From positions 5,268,521-5,332,520 of the forward strand of contig NC_037273.1 of assembly GCF_000002425.4 (NCBI RefSeq): a stretch of 64,000 nucleotides of DNA, written 5' to 3'. Both the position numbers and the translations under genes were made by a program. The notes below the pieces were generated by a model, which was given only the letters and a program-made list of their open reading frames with translations, did not search any database and was not told the origin of the DNA. The DNA is from Physcomitrium patens (taxonomy: Eukaryota; Streptophyta; Bryopsida; Funariales; Funariaceae). How positions within the stretch are numbered: the stretch's first letter is position 1; every line of letters begins with the position of its first letter. This document shows, piece by piece, positions 22,810 to 34,890 of this stretch.

Positions 22810-25200
22810 TTATGCATTGGTCAATTTAATCCAAATTCTTCGGTTGACATATTTTGATTTATTTTCATGTATTTTTTCTGTATCAAATTCTCCATCTTAG
22901 AATATGATAATTTTCCATCTTAGAATAAAATTTTGTTTTCTCGATTCTCCATCAATTTTCGCATAAGCGTTCAAGTTTTTCACGAGACTGAAGAAATCTT
23001 TTTATTGATTTGCATGATAATAGTATTAATAGCTGCTCATGGCAAAGTTTGAAGAGGTCGCTGAGCCAAGTCAGCGACACACGTGGCGAGTGATGGTAGG
23101 TTGCTTTTTTTATGGTGTTGGACAGTTGAAGGGGTCAGGATCCCATTTGGGGGGGGGGGTTGATTAGAAGAAGAAGAAGGAAGGAAAATGCTGCTGCCCC
23201 CACCAAATTTCTGTTTCTCAGTTTGGAGATGGGACTAAAATATGCTGCTGTGACGTGTCCACTCCAATCAGCATGTGGTGCTCCAGCTGGAGCTCTAAAA
23301 CCCAGAACAAATAATAATAATGTAAATAGTTCTAATGCAGTTTTCAAAAAAAGGGTGGAAATAAAAAAGGGGGAGAAAAAAAAAAAAAAAAAAAGCAAGA
23401 AAAAGGCAAGCACAAAGAAAAAAAACGGGAAGGGGTACTCAATTTGCAAATTGTGTGTCCAATTCACCACATCTTGAAACTACTGCTTTAGTTCACTTTA
23501 TTTATTTGAATATGAAATAAACATGTGTTGGTGTGGAAACCTGAGTTGTTGGGCACAAAACAGGTCTTTAGTGTAGGTTATCAAGGCTTTTTGTTGGTAG
23601 TTATAGCAACAATTTTGGCCAATGAGAAGGGTTTATTATCTTATACATAAGCTTCTTTATTATATGGATATGTGTGTATAGAATGAAGAGGACATGATTG
23701 TCAAAGGGCATTGCTTTAGTGGTAAAAGTTGGAAGAGAATCTACCTAATTTTAATAACATTATGAATAACCACGAGTACATGTAATACCATTCTTAGTCT
23801 TAAAAACTTGTCTTAATATACTAATGTTCATTTGGCATACTCTAAAACTTTTTGTACAAGATCATGTCATTATTTAGATTTATATTAATATATGGAAAAT
23901 TGAATGCATGCAATAAAGATTAATAATTAATACAAAGATATAGTTGTTTTGTAATGTGAAAACAGAACCAAATCTACATGTATGGTAAACATATTATTAT
24001 TATTATTATTATTGTTCATTTTTTTTTAATTATATAAGTGTATAGAGTATGGTGGTAGTTTGATCATGATTTGGAATTGTGAGTCTTTTATTGAGATTTG
24101 GTTTTATTCACAAAATAGAAGAAATCATAGAAAAATATCACTACAAGGGCATTTTGGAATATTTTTTGTGTAATACCATACATTGAAACAATTTAAATGA
24201 TTAAAGTTTGATATTCTAAGTCATTCAACAAAATTTATGTAAGAGTGCTTCAAGTTGCAACCTTTTCAAGTACTTAAGTGTCAATTACCAAATCTAAATT
24301 TGATTGAATATTTACATGCGCTTCTAAAATGTCTTTTGAATAATTTAAAGAAATTTTTGACAAGAACCCAATAATTGTGAAAGCATGTGGTTGAAGTCTT
24401 TTGTGGATTTGGTATTAAGGATTGCAAGAACCTTCACGAAACCATTCTCGAGCCTATTGCGGCAACTACAAAAACTAAATAATATAATGTACAAATTCAA
24501 GTTTTTGGGTTAGCTTCACTTCACTTCAATGGTTGTATACTTTCATGTGCTAATGCTTTTTTTTTTTGTTACTTTTCTAAAATGTGTAAGGTTGCATGTA
24601 ATGTTACATTCACTTTTTAGTATTTGGTTAAAACTTCATATTCTCCAAACATTATGTGTTGTTGAGATTGCAGGCTCTGTGCCGGGCTTTTGGAGTCACT
24701 TTAAAAAGTTCACATACACCCTCATATTTGAATCAGAAATTCAAGTTATGAACATATGCAATTATTTTCCTGTCTGTTACTTTCCGTAACTGTGCTTACA
24801 CATTTCCACTAAATAGTAGAAAGATTACGATTCTGTTTACATGTGTAGGTAGAGTTGTAGATGGCTTGTCGTTTCGTAATTTCGAATTATTCACTTCAAG
24901 CTTTGCCCTACAGAGCATTTCATTTCACTTCGTGTGTCGAAACAAATTATAAATTTAGTCTGTAGTTAAGTTAGTAAAAGAATGTGCGTAGTTTACATTT
25001 AATCATTTATATAAATGAACAGAGTGTAAATATGCAGCTTACGTTGTTCACTTGTTACTTTGTGTGAATAAATCTTAAATTTGCAAATACATGTTTGTAT
25101 CATGAATATGTTGCGTTTTTATCAAAAACGTCAAATCAACAGATGAGGATCCAAGTAAAGGGATTCAAGCTCTTCAGATAAAATTGTAAATTATAAGATG
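22810..25200. other. Spacer with purine-rich tracts
   Basis: Holds a G run near 23150, A-rich tracts at 23340-23430 (which create a Lys-rich frame I reject as coding) and an (ATT)n run near 23995-24013. The right part is AT-rich. No gene recognised. Confidence 0.4.
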
Positions 25201-25213
25201 CTCCGATTTGTCT

Positions 25214-25468
25214 ATGACGAAGGATTGCAATAATTTTTTTGTTTTTTGGAACACTACAAACAAACCCTTCATAAGTTTCAGGAGAGTAGAACAGCCAACC
25301 TCATTCAATCGAGGATGGCATTTCGGGTGCATGAGCAGGAAACGTCTAATCCCTATTGGTGAGGTTCTGTCAAGAATGACAAGATATTCCCCTTACCAGC
25401 TCATAAAATGTCCTTTCTGTATAGACTACGGCGATTTTGAAACCAGCTCAACTCCCGATATACTGTAA
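25214..25468 (+). CDS. Uncharacterised 84-residue ORF
   Basis: ATG-initiated frame with balanced composition, aromatic and cysteine residues (C-P-F-C near the end) and a TAA at 25466-25468. It has no known domain. It is convergent with the proposed minus-strand gene and may simply be antisense to that gene's 3' UTR. Confidence 0.28.
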   Translation: MTKDCNNFFVFWNTTNKPFISFRRVEQPTSFNRGWHFGCMSRKRLIPIGEVLSRMTRYSPYQLIKCPFCIDYGDFETSSTPDIL

Positions 25469-25688
25469 AAGGACTCGCAACAGTAACAGAACTGTAGCAA
25501 AGTGTATCATGAATTTAGTTGTATGGTCACATGCGCATTGTAGAGACTCTCCGAGCAACATTCTGACCAGCTGAGAATCATTTCCCATGTCCACCCACAT
25601 TCGTAATTAGGCTTAGCATGGAGAAATCTTCCCGATGGTAATCCAACAGCTGACTATATCTCAAACTGCAATGACTTGTGATCAAGTC

Positions 25689-26605
25689 TTAGGTCTGTCG
25701 AGTGTCTAGCAGGAGTGAAAGGAGCCCAAGTAGACAACTGACATGAATGCCCTTCATGCAGCACACTTCCTGGGCCCAGTCCTTATCTTCAGCATCAGCC
25801 ATTGCCACTTCTCCTAGCAATATGGCAGGCTCTGCGATGCAGGAAACTTGTCAGAGGAAATGACTTAAGAAAGCTACTGAGAAGTCTGCGTCAACGCAAA
25901 GATCATCCTAATAAGAGCATTGATATTCGTTAACAGTAACTGGGAACACCATGAAATCCGCATCTACATGGACAAGTCAAGGGTGATCTCGGTGTAAAAT
26001 ACATTGCCTAAAAATTACATACCTCCCATCAGCCCAGTCTCATGCTGTTTCATGAGTAATGTCGTAACTCCAGTTTCCACCTCAATCGATTTTATCAAAG
26101 GCAACTCCAAACACATGTAGACTCCTGAAAAAAAAAAAAAAGACCAGAATCATGACACAGTCATGGCTCACCCTTCTAAAGATATCTTACCGTAAGTTGC
26201 AGAGTGGCAAAGCCAAGATGATTCTCAAGAAATGCTTCAGCAGGAAGGGAAGGAAAACTACTGTATTCGTATCGGATAGATAACAAAACAGCTCCTACTT
26301 GTGAGTGGGTCTTGTTGTGGGGATTTATGTCGAGGCCGGAAGCAATGTTAAATGACTCAGCAGTGTCAAAGGCAGCTAGGGCACCAACGCAGGCAAGCGC
26401 AGCACGGTTACACTCTTCTCCCGCATGATAAAACTTGTTCAGCATTTGATCCCTCACATGCAAAACCTGCACAGTCGCACATACTAGTTGATATGCCAAC
26501 AACATGTTCATATTGAGGTCACTTAAACATGCACCTGAAACCCTGTCTCGTAAAACTAAAAAAACCAGACATACCAAAGTTGAACAATGAACTCACATTC
26601 GACAT
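25689..26605 (-). CDS. Proposed multi-exon gene of unknown function
   Basis: Candidate exons on the minus strand are 26605..26597 (ATG-TCG-AAT before a GTGAGT donor), 26466..26191 or 26466..26262, 26124..26023 and 25813..25689 (TAA). Exon 2 is a 92-codon open block with a strong GTGCAG acceptor and contains MLNKFYHAGEECNRA and ALAAFDTAESFN. Exon 3 (102 nt) has a poly-T TTTCAG acceptor and GTATGT donor and reads through LPLIKSIEVETG in one frame. Exon 4 joins exon 3 in phase. The strongest exon 2 donor (GTAAGA at 26190) puts exon 3 out of frame. A weaker GTAGTT donor at 26261 restores one 146-residue frame. No family recognised; a protein-coding gene is likely, the exact model is not. Confidence 0.42.
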
Positions 26606-27060
26606 CTCAAAAAGCTTGTTGCAAAGACCACACACTGAACCGCTCGTTACTCATCCTGAAACAATTCACAGTCAGACAAGGAACATTACAAAAACTGTTA
26701 AGAACGCAAGTTGACGGCTCGAAACAGACAAGTTTACCAAAGTGGTCAAAAGCAGCAAGAAGACCAAGAGGACCTACAACTGAGAGGAGAACGTGAAGAC
26801 AAGTCCGCGAAGGCGACGAGACAGGTAACTGGTGGGGAAGAACAACAATGATGTGAACTACAGGAAAGTGCAACCAGCTCTCCCAAAATGAAAAAGTTGT
26901 GGCGAAACTTGCGACGATAACGGCTCTGTGTGGCTCCTCTCACTGCAATGCGAGCTCTACTTGGCGGCGCATCAGCGAGCCGCCAAGTAGAGAAGTCGCT
27001 TCGCAATTCCTAGAGTGGCGATGGTTGAATGAGGTAGTGGGCGAGGCCAGGTTACGTTTT
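26606..27060 (-). promoter_or_regulatory. Putative leader and promoter of the 26 kb gene with GC hairpin
   Basis: GC-moderate stretch directly upstream of the proposed ATG at 26605. It includes a perfect 13-bp stem (26955-26967 with 26980-26992, 12-nt loop) containing CTTGGCGG and its complement. Short minus frames here look like untranslated leader. The half MITE-like copy begins about 20 nt beyond the right end. Confidence 0.4.
26955..26992. other. Perfect 13-bp GC-rich stem-loop
   Basis: CTCTACTTGGCGG at 26955-26967 is exactly complementary to 26980-26992, with a 12-nt loop. In the putative 5' leader of the minus-strand gene it could form a stable RNA hairpin; on DNA it places two GGCGG words in inverted orientation. 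Confidence 0.75.
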
Positions 27061-27079
27061 TATTGTGGTTTTCGAGGAT

Positions 27080-27204
27080 TAAGAATATGGTAATCAGAAT
27101 ATGGTAATGATGATGAATGTGGTTGGTTTTCATTGGTTGTAAATCCAATTGTGGAGAATGGGTGGATTAATTTAGTAAAAAATTGGATCTACTTAACATT
27201 CTCC
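27080..27204. mobile_element. Half copy of the MITE-like element
   Basis: Reverse-complement relative to the copy at 4861-5058. It keeps one arm (GGTGGATTAATTTAGT to TTAACATTCTCC, 27161-27204) and the interior with its GGTTGGTTTTCATTGGTTGT core, but lacks the second arm. It sits at the boundary between the gene territory and the AT-rich retrotransposon block. Confidence 0.6.
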
Positions 27205-27209
27205 TGTAC

Positions 27210-30150
27210 AAAATAGATAGATATATTCAAATAGTTATTTTTGTTGAATATTTGATCTTACAATATGCATTTATAGACTTTGTTAAAAAAACATATGTTT
27301 TACAACTTTTTTTCTTACTACATGCTTTTTTACTATTTTTGTTTTGGTGTATGAGAGATCATCAATTTGAGTTTTTGTATCACATAGAAATTTGAAAAAT
27401 GAACATGGTTGTTATATTTGTTTTGAAAAAAAAACCATGTTCTGAGAATGTAAGATGAACGCATAGCCTATGACTCATAGCAATTAACACATGTCAATTT
27501 TATATTTTGGTATTTATTTAATTTTTAAATTTATACTTTGATAAATTTAAAGTATATATATATATATATATGTAATTATATATGTAATGTTTCACAATAT
27601 TTCACAGTAATAATGTATAATATAGTTAGTTCTTTACAATATAAGAACATTTCTTTTTTCTTTTTTTCTCCTTGTTTTGAAAAAATTTAAATCATTTTTT
27701 ATTATCAATTTTATGGTTATATGATTTGATAGATAAAACTATCATTTACATAATTAAATAATTAATAAAGCACACTCATGTAATTTTGTAAATTGCAAAA
27801 TTAAAAATTCTTACTTCTAGATATTTCTAATTTATAATTTTACCCAAATTACTAATTATAATATTAATTCCAAATTCTAATAAAGCCTAAATCCTAATTT
27901 TTATCATATCTTATATCCTAAAACTTATCATATCCTAAATCATTAATTCTATCAAATTCTAAATTATATCAAATCCTAAATTCTAAGTCTTTACTAAACT
28001 ATAAATTCTAAATCATATCAAATCTTAAATTATAATTCTTGATAACTTCAAAAAAATCCAAAAAAATTACAATAAATCTTAAACAAAGTATAAACTCCAA
28101 TTAATAAACTTTAATAGACATCAATTCCTAATTAAATTACTAGATCAACTTCAAAAAAATACATTATTTTTTCTATAAATCTTATGTAAATTTATAATTT
28201 GAAAAATGATACGACTTAGAAATTATCAATATGTAGCAATGAAATCTCCACCAATAAACTATAATTCCTTATTCTAAATTTGATGAAGAATTAAAATAGT
28301 TAATTCACGTAATTTAAATATTAATTTTTGTTTACATTAGTATATGTTTTAGTTATTTTAGTTTAATACTAATACTACAAAAATAGTTTTTTATGTAATT
28401 TTTAGATTTTAAAATGTTTAAAATATTTTTAATTAATCTCAATATTTCCAATTCCAATATCTCTTTGTGAAAGCAAAAAAATATCTATCAGTTGCATTGT
28501 TAATATGACACAAAATCCTAGAATTACATTCCTTTTTCATGTGTTTTCACATTAACAACAATATAACTATCAATTAAATATAAATTGTTAAAGATCTGTA
28601 TAAAATGTACACTAATCTTTATTGCCTTCAAAACTTTGTTGCTTATAAAACCTTGTCTTTTACTACCTCATCAGAGAAGCTTTTTAAAATTATAACCTTG
28701 TAAAAATTTATATTTTTGGAATCTTTTTAGAACTATCTTTCAATCTCCAAAAAGTCTTTGTACTTGCTGAAATCTTTATTTTTGTGGTGCAGTTTTAATA
28801 TTTTCTAAAAATAGACACCTCCTACATATATCTTATTATTTTATGATAATTTTTATAAGATCATCTAATTAAAATAATTCTAAAAATAATAATAATATTA
28901 TTTTTTAGATAAACTATCATATTTTAGTTTACTTATTATCTAATTAAGGTAGTAGAAATCTTATATATTTTAGTATTAGTTATATAGCTAAATTAAATCT
29001 ATTATCTATAAAAGCATGATAAAATATTGTTTAATCTTGTAAATATATATATATTTTTTTACATATATCATTGTTTATCAATCTTTTTAGTTTGTAAGCA
29101 TATTACAACATAATAGCACATAGTTTAGCAAATTTCTTCATAATAATTAGATTTTAAAAAAATATTTAAATATAAAATTCAATAAAATAAATTTAATTAT
29201 TTTATAAATTAATAAATTTTAAGATTTGTCAAATAGTATCAATAAAAAACTTTGATATATGCCCTATACAAAAATAATTGATAGATTTCTTAAACTATCT
29301 ATTATGTCCTATAGTAGTTACTATATATGAATATTACTCAATTATTTGATTATTATTAAAATATTCATAACCACTCTTAAATAACACAATTTAAATGCTA
29401 ATATGCATATTATTTACTTTAAATTATATAATTTAATATTAAAAGTGTCTTCTAATATTATAATATTATAAACATTATATCTTGCTATTTATTAGATAAA
29501 AGACTTGATTTTCTTAAGAACCTTTAATTTAATTTTCAACATTGGAAAAGTAGAAATAACTTAGGTCTTTTATTTGGAAATTTCGAAGATGAATTTTTTA
29601 ATTATTATTAATTTAAATTAATTTTATGAATAAATTTTAAGAATTGATCTTTTATTTAATTTAATATTTTATTCTATATCTTTTTACTATTAATTGTTTT
29701 TCATTTGTTTTCTTACATGTTGATAGAAAATAGAATTTTTTTCGATCTACTTGCAAGATTTTACATGACTCTTATATATATATTTATACCAATTATATTT
29801 ACTCCAATATACAAGATATTTTAATTTATTATAATATTACTTTAAATTAAAAACTTTTTCTATTTTATATTCTTAATTTTTAATTATTTTAATAAAGAAT
29901 AGTGATATATATTTTTTTTGAAATTTAAATTTTAGTATTAAATTAATAATAAATATATAGATTATAGAATAAATATCTATTATTCTACTTATTTTAACTA
30001 ATATATGATTTAATTAATCTATGTTTGAATAATAAACCAATAAAAAAAATTATAATCCAACTTATCATAACGTTGATTATTCTTAATATTATAATGAAGA
30101 AATCATACCTTATCACCAAATTTAAATATAGATTTTTAAAAAAAAAACAT
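27210..30150. other. Extremely AT-rich block without recognisable content
   Basis: Probably eroded transposon sequence. The stretch 27,840-28,040 is quasi-repetitive, with variants of TATCAAATCCTAAATTCTAA recurring irregularly. No protein motif can be read in any frame. Confidence 0.4.
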
Positions 30151-30156
30151 GAATTT

Positions 30157-30693
30157 TTGTATTATAACATGGTTAATAGATGAAAGAAAGAAGAAAATAT
30201 TACATCATATAAGATCTTATTTTAAAATATAGTAACAAATTATTCTAAAAATATAGATAATAATTAAATAAGTAATACAACTAATAAGTATTAATACTGC
30301 CTTTTATAGAATAGGCTTTTATTTACTTTGTATAACTATACACAAGACAAAATAAGACAAATTAGTAAAAATAATATCATAGAATTCTTAAGGTAGAAAT
30401 AAATGATAGCTTTGAAATGAAATCTATCTAAGAAAAAATTAGATGTTAATATCTAAAGAGGACTTATTATGAACATAGGTTGAAATCAAATCCTAAGATA
30501 TAAAATTGCACCTCTACAATGAATCTAAGATTTTTTTTTGTTAATCAAAGCACAAAATTAAAAACAAAATACTTATTAGGATTTCATTAAACATTGATTT
30601 TGAATAATTTGAATTAGTATAGAATTTCACAAGAATCCAATTTTAAATTTTTATAGGTCTTACAAAGGCATTACAAACCAAATCTTTTTAAAG
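30157..30693. mobile_element. LTR-like fragment related to the 50.5 kb insertion
   Basis: Shares order and wording with 50,543-51,030: a TGT(A/G)-type start, an AAGATCTTATTTTAAAATAT block, then ATAGATAATAAT, then AGGCTT(T/C)TATTTACTTTGTA. It carries no coding sequence, so it is read as a truncated solo LTR or leader. Confidence 0.5.
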
Positions 30694-30708
30694 TTTTTTT
30701 TTTTTTTT

Positions 30709-30740
<32 letters not shown>
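30694..30740. repeat. Poly-T followed by (ATT)n
   Basis: A run of 27 T is followed by about six ATT units, between the LTR-like fragment and the E0 LTR remnant. It may mark a retrotransposed A-tail on the minus strand or replication slippage. Confidence 0.85.
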
Positions 30741-31100
30741 CAAGTAACTTTAATAACATATTATAGAAAAACTTCTAAAAATATTTATAGATGCATATTT
30801 GACTTTTCAAGTATTTGTAGGTAATTAATAGATCCAAAATTTAACTAACAAGTTGACAATGTGTTATACATGATGGTTACTCATTATACAAGTTGGCCAT
30901 ATGGTGTATATGTTGGAAACTTGCCTTGCAAGTTAATCATGTGTCTCTCCAAGTTAAATACATGTCAAATGATATATAGAACATTGCCAAATAGCTTTCT
31001 TCTTAGATAGTATATACAGAGGTAAGAGTGAGGCCTTCCTCACTCTTGTCAATGCCTTTCTTATTTTTAGTTTTGTTTTGATAATATCTAATCATCTTGT
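30720..31100 (+). mobile_element. E0: LTR remnant of the plus-strand chromovirus family
   Basis: Weakly matches the E1b/E2/E3 LTRs in order: AAAACTTCT, AACTTGCCTTGCAAGTTAA, ATATAGAACATTGCC, then GAGTGAGGCCTTC(C/T)TCACTCTTGTCAATGCCTTTCT. Truncated on both sides; no internal coding region follows. Confidence 0.6.
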
Positions 31101-32006
31101 ATAGACATTAATCATTTTAGTTTCTATTTTATAATTATCTTTGATTTGCATATTTTTTTCTTTAAATATCAAAAGAGTATATTTTTTCTATAGAGTTTTA
31201 TTATGATTTATATCTTTGACACAATCTCTCAATTAGTTACCATATTTTTATTTCTAATTAAGATACTATTAAACCTTATATTTAAAAAAGTTTTTTTTTT
31301 TGTAATATCTTATATTTTTAATTGCAAAGTATTAACATATAATATCTATAATCTCATTATCATATTTAATATAAAAATATATGCTTTATCAATATTATCT
31401 ATAATCTTTTTATCAGCCCTAACTACATTAGACTCATGGATATTTTTTATACTAACATGTTTGATAGTTGGAAAATACCTTTTATAATATTTTTTTAGTA
31501 TATTATATTTTTAATAGCAATATAATTTTTTATAGTTTTAAAAAATATCTATATCACATCTTCTTTTATTTTTATATTTTTATTTTATTACAATCTTATT
31601 TATATCATATTAGTTGTAATATCAAACAAAAAAATAAAAATAAAAACTCAAATTTAAACTCAAAGTACTTTAAGTTATCTTTTAATTTTGTATAAACATA
31701 TTAGATTTTTTTTATCCAAATAAATGTATATTTTAGTTTATATTATTAATTTTATATTTATTAATAATCTTATATTATTTTCTATAACTACTTTATAAAT
31801 TATTTTATGTTTAAATCAATCATGGTATTTTTTTAGTAAATCAAATTATGCCATACAAGATTTACAAGGTAACAAAGAAATCTTAGAATTTTTTTAATAA
31901 AAAACAAAGGCATTTTGTAATATTATCATATTAATTTTTAGGTTATTAAATCTAATAATTCATCTATTGTCTTGTATGGTCTATACTTTAAAAGATAAAT
32001 AAATAA

Positions 32007-32042
<36 letters not shown>

Positions 32043-32050
32043 TATGCAAA
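31100..32050. other. AT-rich, unclassified
   Basis: Frames of 75-94 codons here are Ile/Phe/Tyr/Leu-rich products of AT composition without motifs. A TA microsatellite follows at about 32000-32040. Confidence 0.4.
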
Positions 32051-32099
32051 TATATTCTTTTTATATCCTATTTACCTACAAGATATACAAGTATATTCT

Positions 32100-32612
32100 A
32101 ATAATATATTCTTTTTGGATTTTAACTTTTGACTTTTATTTTTAATTTTTACTTTTAACTTAATATTTAAGATTTTTTTACTTTTAATATGGATTAATGT
32201 TAATAATTTGATAAATTACTTTTACCATCAATTATTTAAGGAGTAATAACTTATAAATTTTAACTATTTAATTAATTAATTATTTTTTAAAATTAATTAA
32301 ACTTTTGTAATCACATAAAAATTAGTAAGTAAAGACCATATAAATGATCTTGAACAAACCATTGAGATTTAAGTAGAGAGCATCCAAATAGCCTTGAAAA
32401 CCATAGTAAATTTTATTAAATTCTTATTTATTTATTTTTATTTATTTATTTTATTAATATTGGTAACCATTGCTTGGAAGGCTTAAAATTAATTGAATTG
32501 CTAAAACTAAAATTTAAATCAACTTAGCATCTACACAATTGAGAGTTCTTCTATTCTACCTTTTGAGCTTGTTGTATGGCATTAATTTTATTGAGTGGTG
32601 AAATTTGGACTC
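32100..32612 (+). mobile_element. Partial copy of the 43.6-45.7 kb LTR-like unit
   Basis: The last 170 nt match 45,580-45,747: ATATTGGTAAC(C/T)ATTGCTTGG, TAATTGAATT, (G/A)CTTGTTGT(A/G)TGGCAT, AGTGGTGAAATTTGG, ending CTCACA. The right flanks after CTCACA differ between the two copies, which places the element end there. The left limit is uncertain. Confidence 0.55.
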
Positions 32613-33129
32613 ACACTTGTGGAATAAGTTAACTATGTAGCACACATATAATAAACTTATGTTGCAAGTTAAGACATATATTTAATAAAGTCAACACATG
32701 TTTGAAGTTTTGTAGCATATTGCTACGTAGCTTCTAATTAGATAGTATATATAGAGATAAAAGTAAAACCTTCTTCACTCTTGTTGATACTTTTTTAATC
32801 TTCAATCTTATTTCAAGACTTTCTAGTCTTCTTTTCTCTAGCAATAGCTATTCTAGTTTAATATATTACTATCTGTGAGTAATTTTTTTAATCTCTTTGA
32901 GTGATACAAGAACATATTGACTTCTCTTTCTTTAAAATTTATGTCCTTGACAATTTAACAAGAGTGTTAATTTGTTTTTGTCTTATTTTAGAAGTGAATG
33001 AATTACTCTACTTCTATTGTTATATTTTAAAGATTATGAACTACCTACCTTGAAATGAACAATTTGATTTTTTTAACATTGATTTTTTTCTTCAAAAAAG
33101 TTAATTACCTCTCTTTGTAGAAATTATCA

Positions 33130-33142
33130 TTTGATATTAGAA
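33130..33142 (+). other. Primer binding site of E1 (initiator tRNA-Met)
   Basis: TTTGATATTAGAA directly follows the LTR end ATCA. The standard plant tRNA-iMet primer site is TGGTATCAGAG. The first two differences are a G-to-A and a C-to-T transition. Confidence 0.65.
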
Positions 33143-33173
33143 ATTTTGGACTATTCTCTTCTAATTTAATTTT

Positions 33174-34260
33174 TTGAATTTTTTTGAATTATCTATGAAA
33201 GAAAAAATTATAGATGCTACTCTTAGTAAAAGTAAAAATAGATTTGTAACTATTAAAAATCTTCACAAGCTTATTAACACTTTTAGTGTAGAAATCTCAT
33301 ATATTTCTAATGTGAATGATAGAGGTACTATTTCTACACCTATGAAAGGAGTCAATAATGAAGTTTAAAATTTATTCAAAAAATCTATTCAATTAAGAAA
33401 AATAAGTAAATCAAATTTACAATTGAATCCAAAGAGTCTTGCTACTATAAGTATAAAAGAGGCAATAATAAGTATGCTGGAGAAGTTTGATGGAACAAGA
33501 TCAAAATTTCAAGGACTTTTATAACATGTAATGCTTTATCTAAAGTTGCATCTTTTTCAATATTTTGATGGATTTATTCAAGTTAGATTTACAAGAACAT
33601 TTTTTTATGGAAGTATTCTTTTTTAGTTTATACCTTTAATGGAAAAAGGTTTATAATTATTCTATGATTTGAATTCATTCTTAGAGGTGTTTACAACTCC
33701 ATTTGGAAAAAGTGATCAAAAAAGAGTAATAGAAGCTAAACTTATATTTCTATAATAAATATCATATTGAACAATTATATATGTTATTTAATTCTAAAAT
33801 CTTGCTTGCGACATCAATTGAAATGATGAAGCCTTTATCAATCAATTTTGATATAGATTGAAAGATAACGTTAAAGATTTATTGTTGACAATGCCAAGAA
33901 TAAATTCATTGGAGCAATTTATTGCTCAAGCCATTTCATGCAATAATCAACTCTTTCAAAGATGCCAAGAACAAAGATTTGGTTGAAAAGATATATGTCA
34001 AGCCATGGCGATACCTTCAAAGTTTTTGGAAGCTTACTCATGTAGGCCAGAGCGTATGTAAATTGATATAATATGTTTTAAATTTCTTTTAAATAAGAAA
34101 GGTTTCATCATTGTCAAGAAATTTTGTATCTATATTTTGGAGAACCCAAGCACATTGCTCAAAATTTTACAAAGAAATAATACAATCACAAATTATGAAG
34201 CATAGTTGCCAAAAAAGATAACATATGAAAAAATGAGTTTTTTCAGGTATAATAGAGACT
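33174..34260 (+). pseudogene. E1 gag pseudogene
   Basis: The N-terminal block (ATLSKSKNRFVTIKNLHKL) matches E2 at 38641 and E3 at 48075. The terminal CCHC zinc knuckle near 34120-34165 has lost its three cysteines (to Tyr/Phe) but keeps the histidine. Frame is broken by many stops. Confidence 0.7.
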
Positions 34261-34324
34261 ATGCAGTTAGAATCTTATATAAGACCTAGTAAAGATCCTA
34301 TTCTCCCTTCAAATCCTTTACCTT

Positions 34325-34430
34325 ATTTCAAAATAAAAGTTTATGTAGGACCAAAAAATCACAAAGACTTAGCCTTATTAGATTTAAGAGCCTCAGTCTC
34401 TTTTATATTTGAAAACTTTGTTAAAAAATA
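34325..34430 (+). pseudogene. E1 aspartic protease remnant
   Basis: Reads LLDLRAS where active retrotransposon proteases have the catalytic D-S/T-G triad. Both changes come from one CAG trinucleotide turned to TAA. Followed by a frame stop and a TC/TA microsatellite. Confidence 0.7.
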
Positions 34431-34454
34431 GAAAATATTATTAATCAAGAAAAC

Positions 34455-34458
<4 letters not shown>

Positions 34459-34521
<63 letters not shown>
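34459..34521. repeat. (TC)n(TA)n microsatellite inside E1
   Basis: About seventeen TC units then about fourteen TA units, expanded in place of sequence that in E2 (near 39907) reads CTGTACATGTAGAAG. The expansion therefore postdates insertion. Confidence 0.9.
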
Positions 34522-34526
<5 letters not shown>

Positions 34527-34890
34527 TTATCATGGTTATAAAAATATAATTTTTAAATAGATCAAATTTCTTATTATCTTAATTTTTCTTGTAGTTTAAT
34601 CCAAAATTCCATAAGTTAAGTAGAAATATATAAGTCAAGTATATACATACCTTATTAGTAAGTGCAAGAGCTTTTATGCATATTGCAAAAGAAGGATCAT
34701 TTTTTATTATATAAGTCATATCTATTTTTGATGGTAGAAAGATGTCAAGTAGTATTTTTAGCCAATATCAAGATTGCCAAAGCATTTATGAACAAAAAAT
34801 ATAAATATTCTTTTAAAGCATTGACCATATGATTGTTCAATTGATTTACAAGAAAAAATTTAATTACCATTTGGACTAATCTATAATTTA

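Noticed and set aside
23160..23477. Lys-rich plus-strand ORF and Phe-rich minus ORF
   Set aside because: Both arise from poly-A/poly-T and AAG tracts; composition only.
27840..28040. Possible satellite or CRISPR-like array of TATCAAATCCTAAATTCTAA
   Set aside because: Units vary in length and sequence with no constant repeat and spacer; a low-complexity quasi-repeat.
31203..31695. Hydrophobic ORFs that look like membrane proteins
   Set aside because: Ile/Phe/Tyr/Leu content is what random very AT-rich DNA encodes; no motif, start context or neighbour support.
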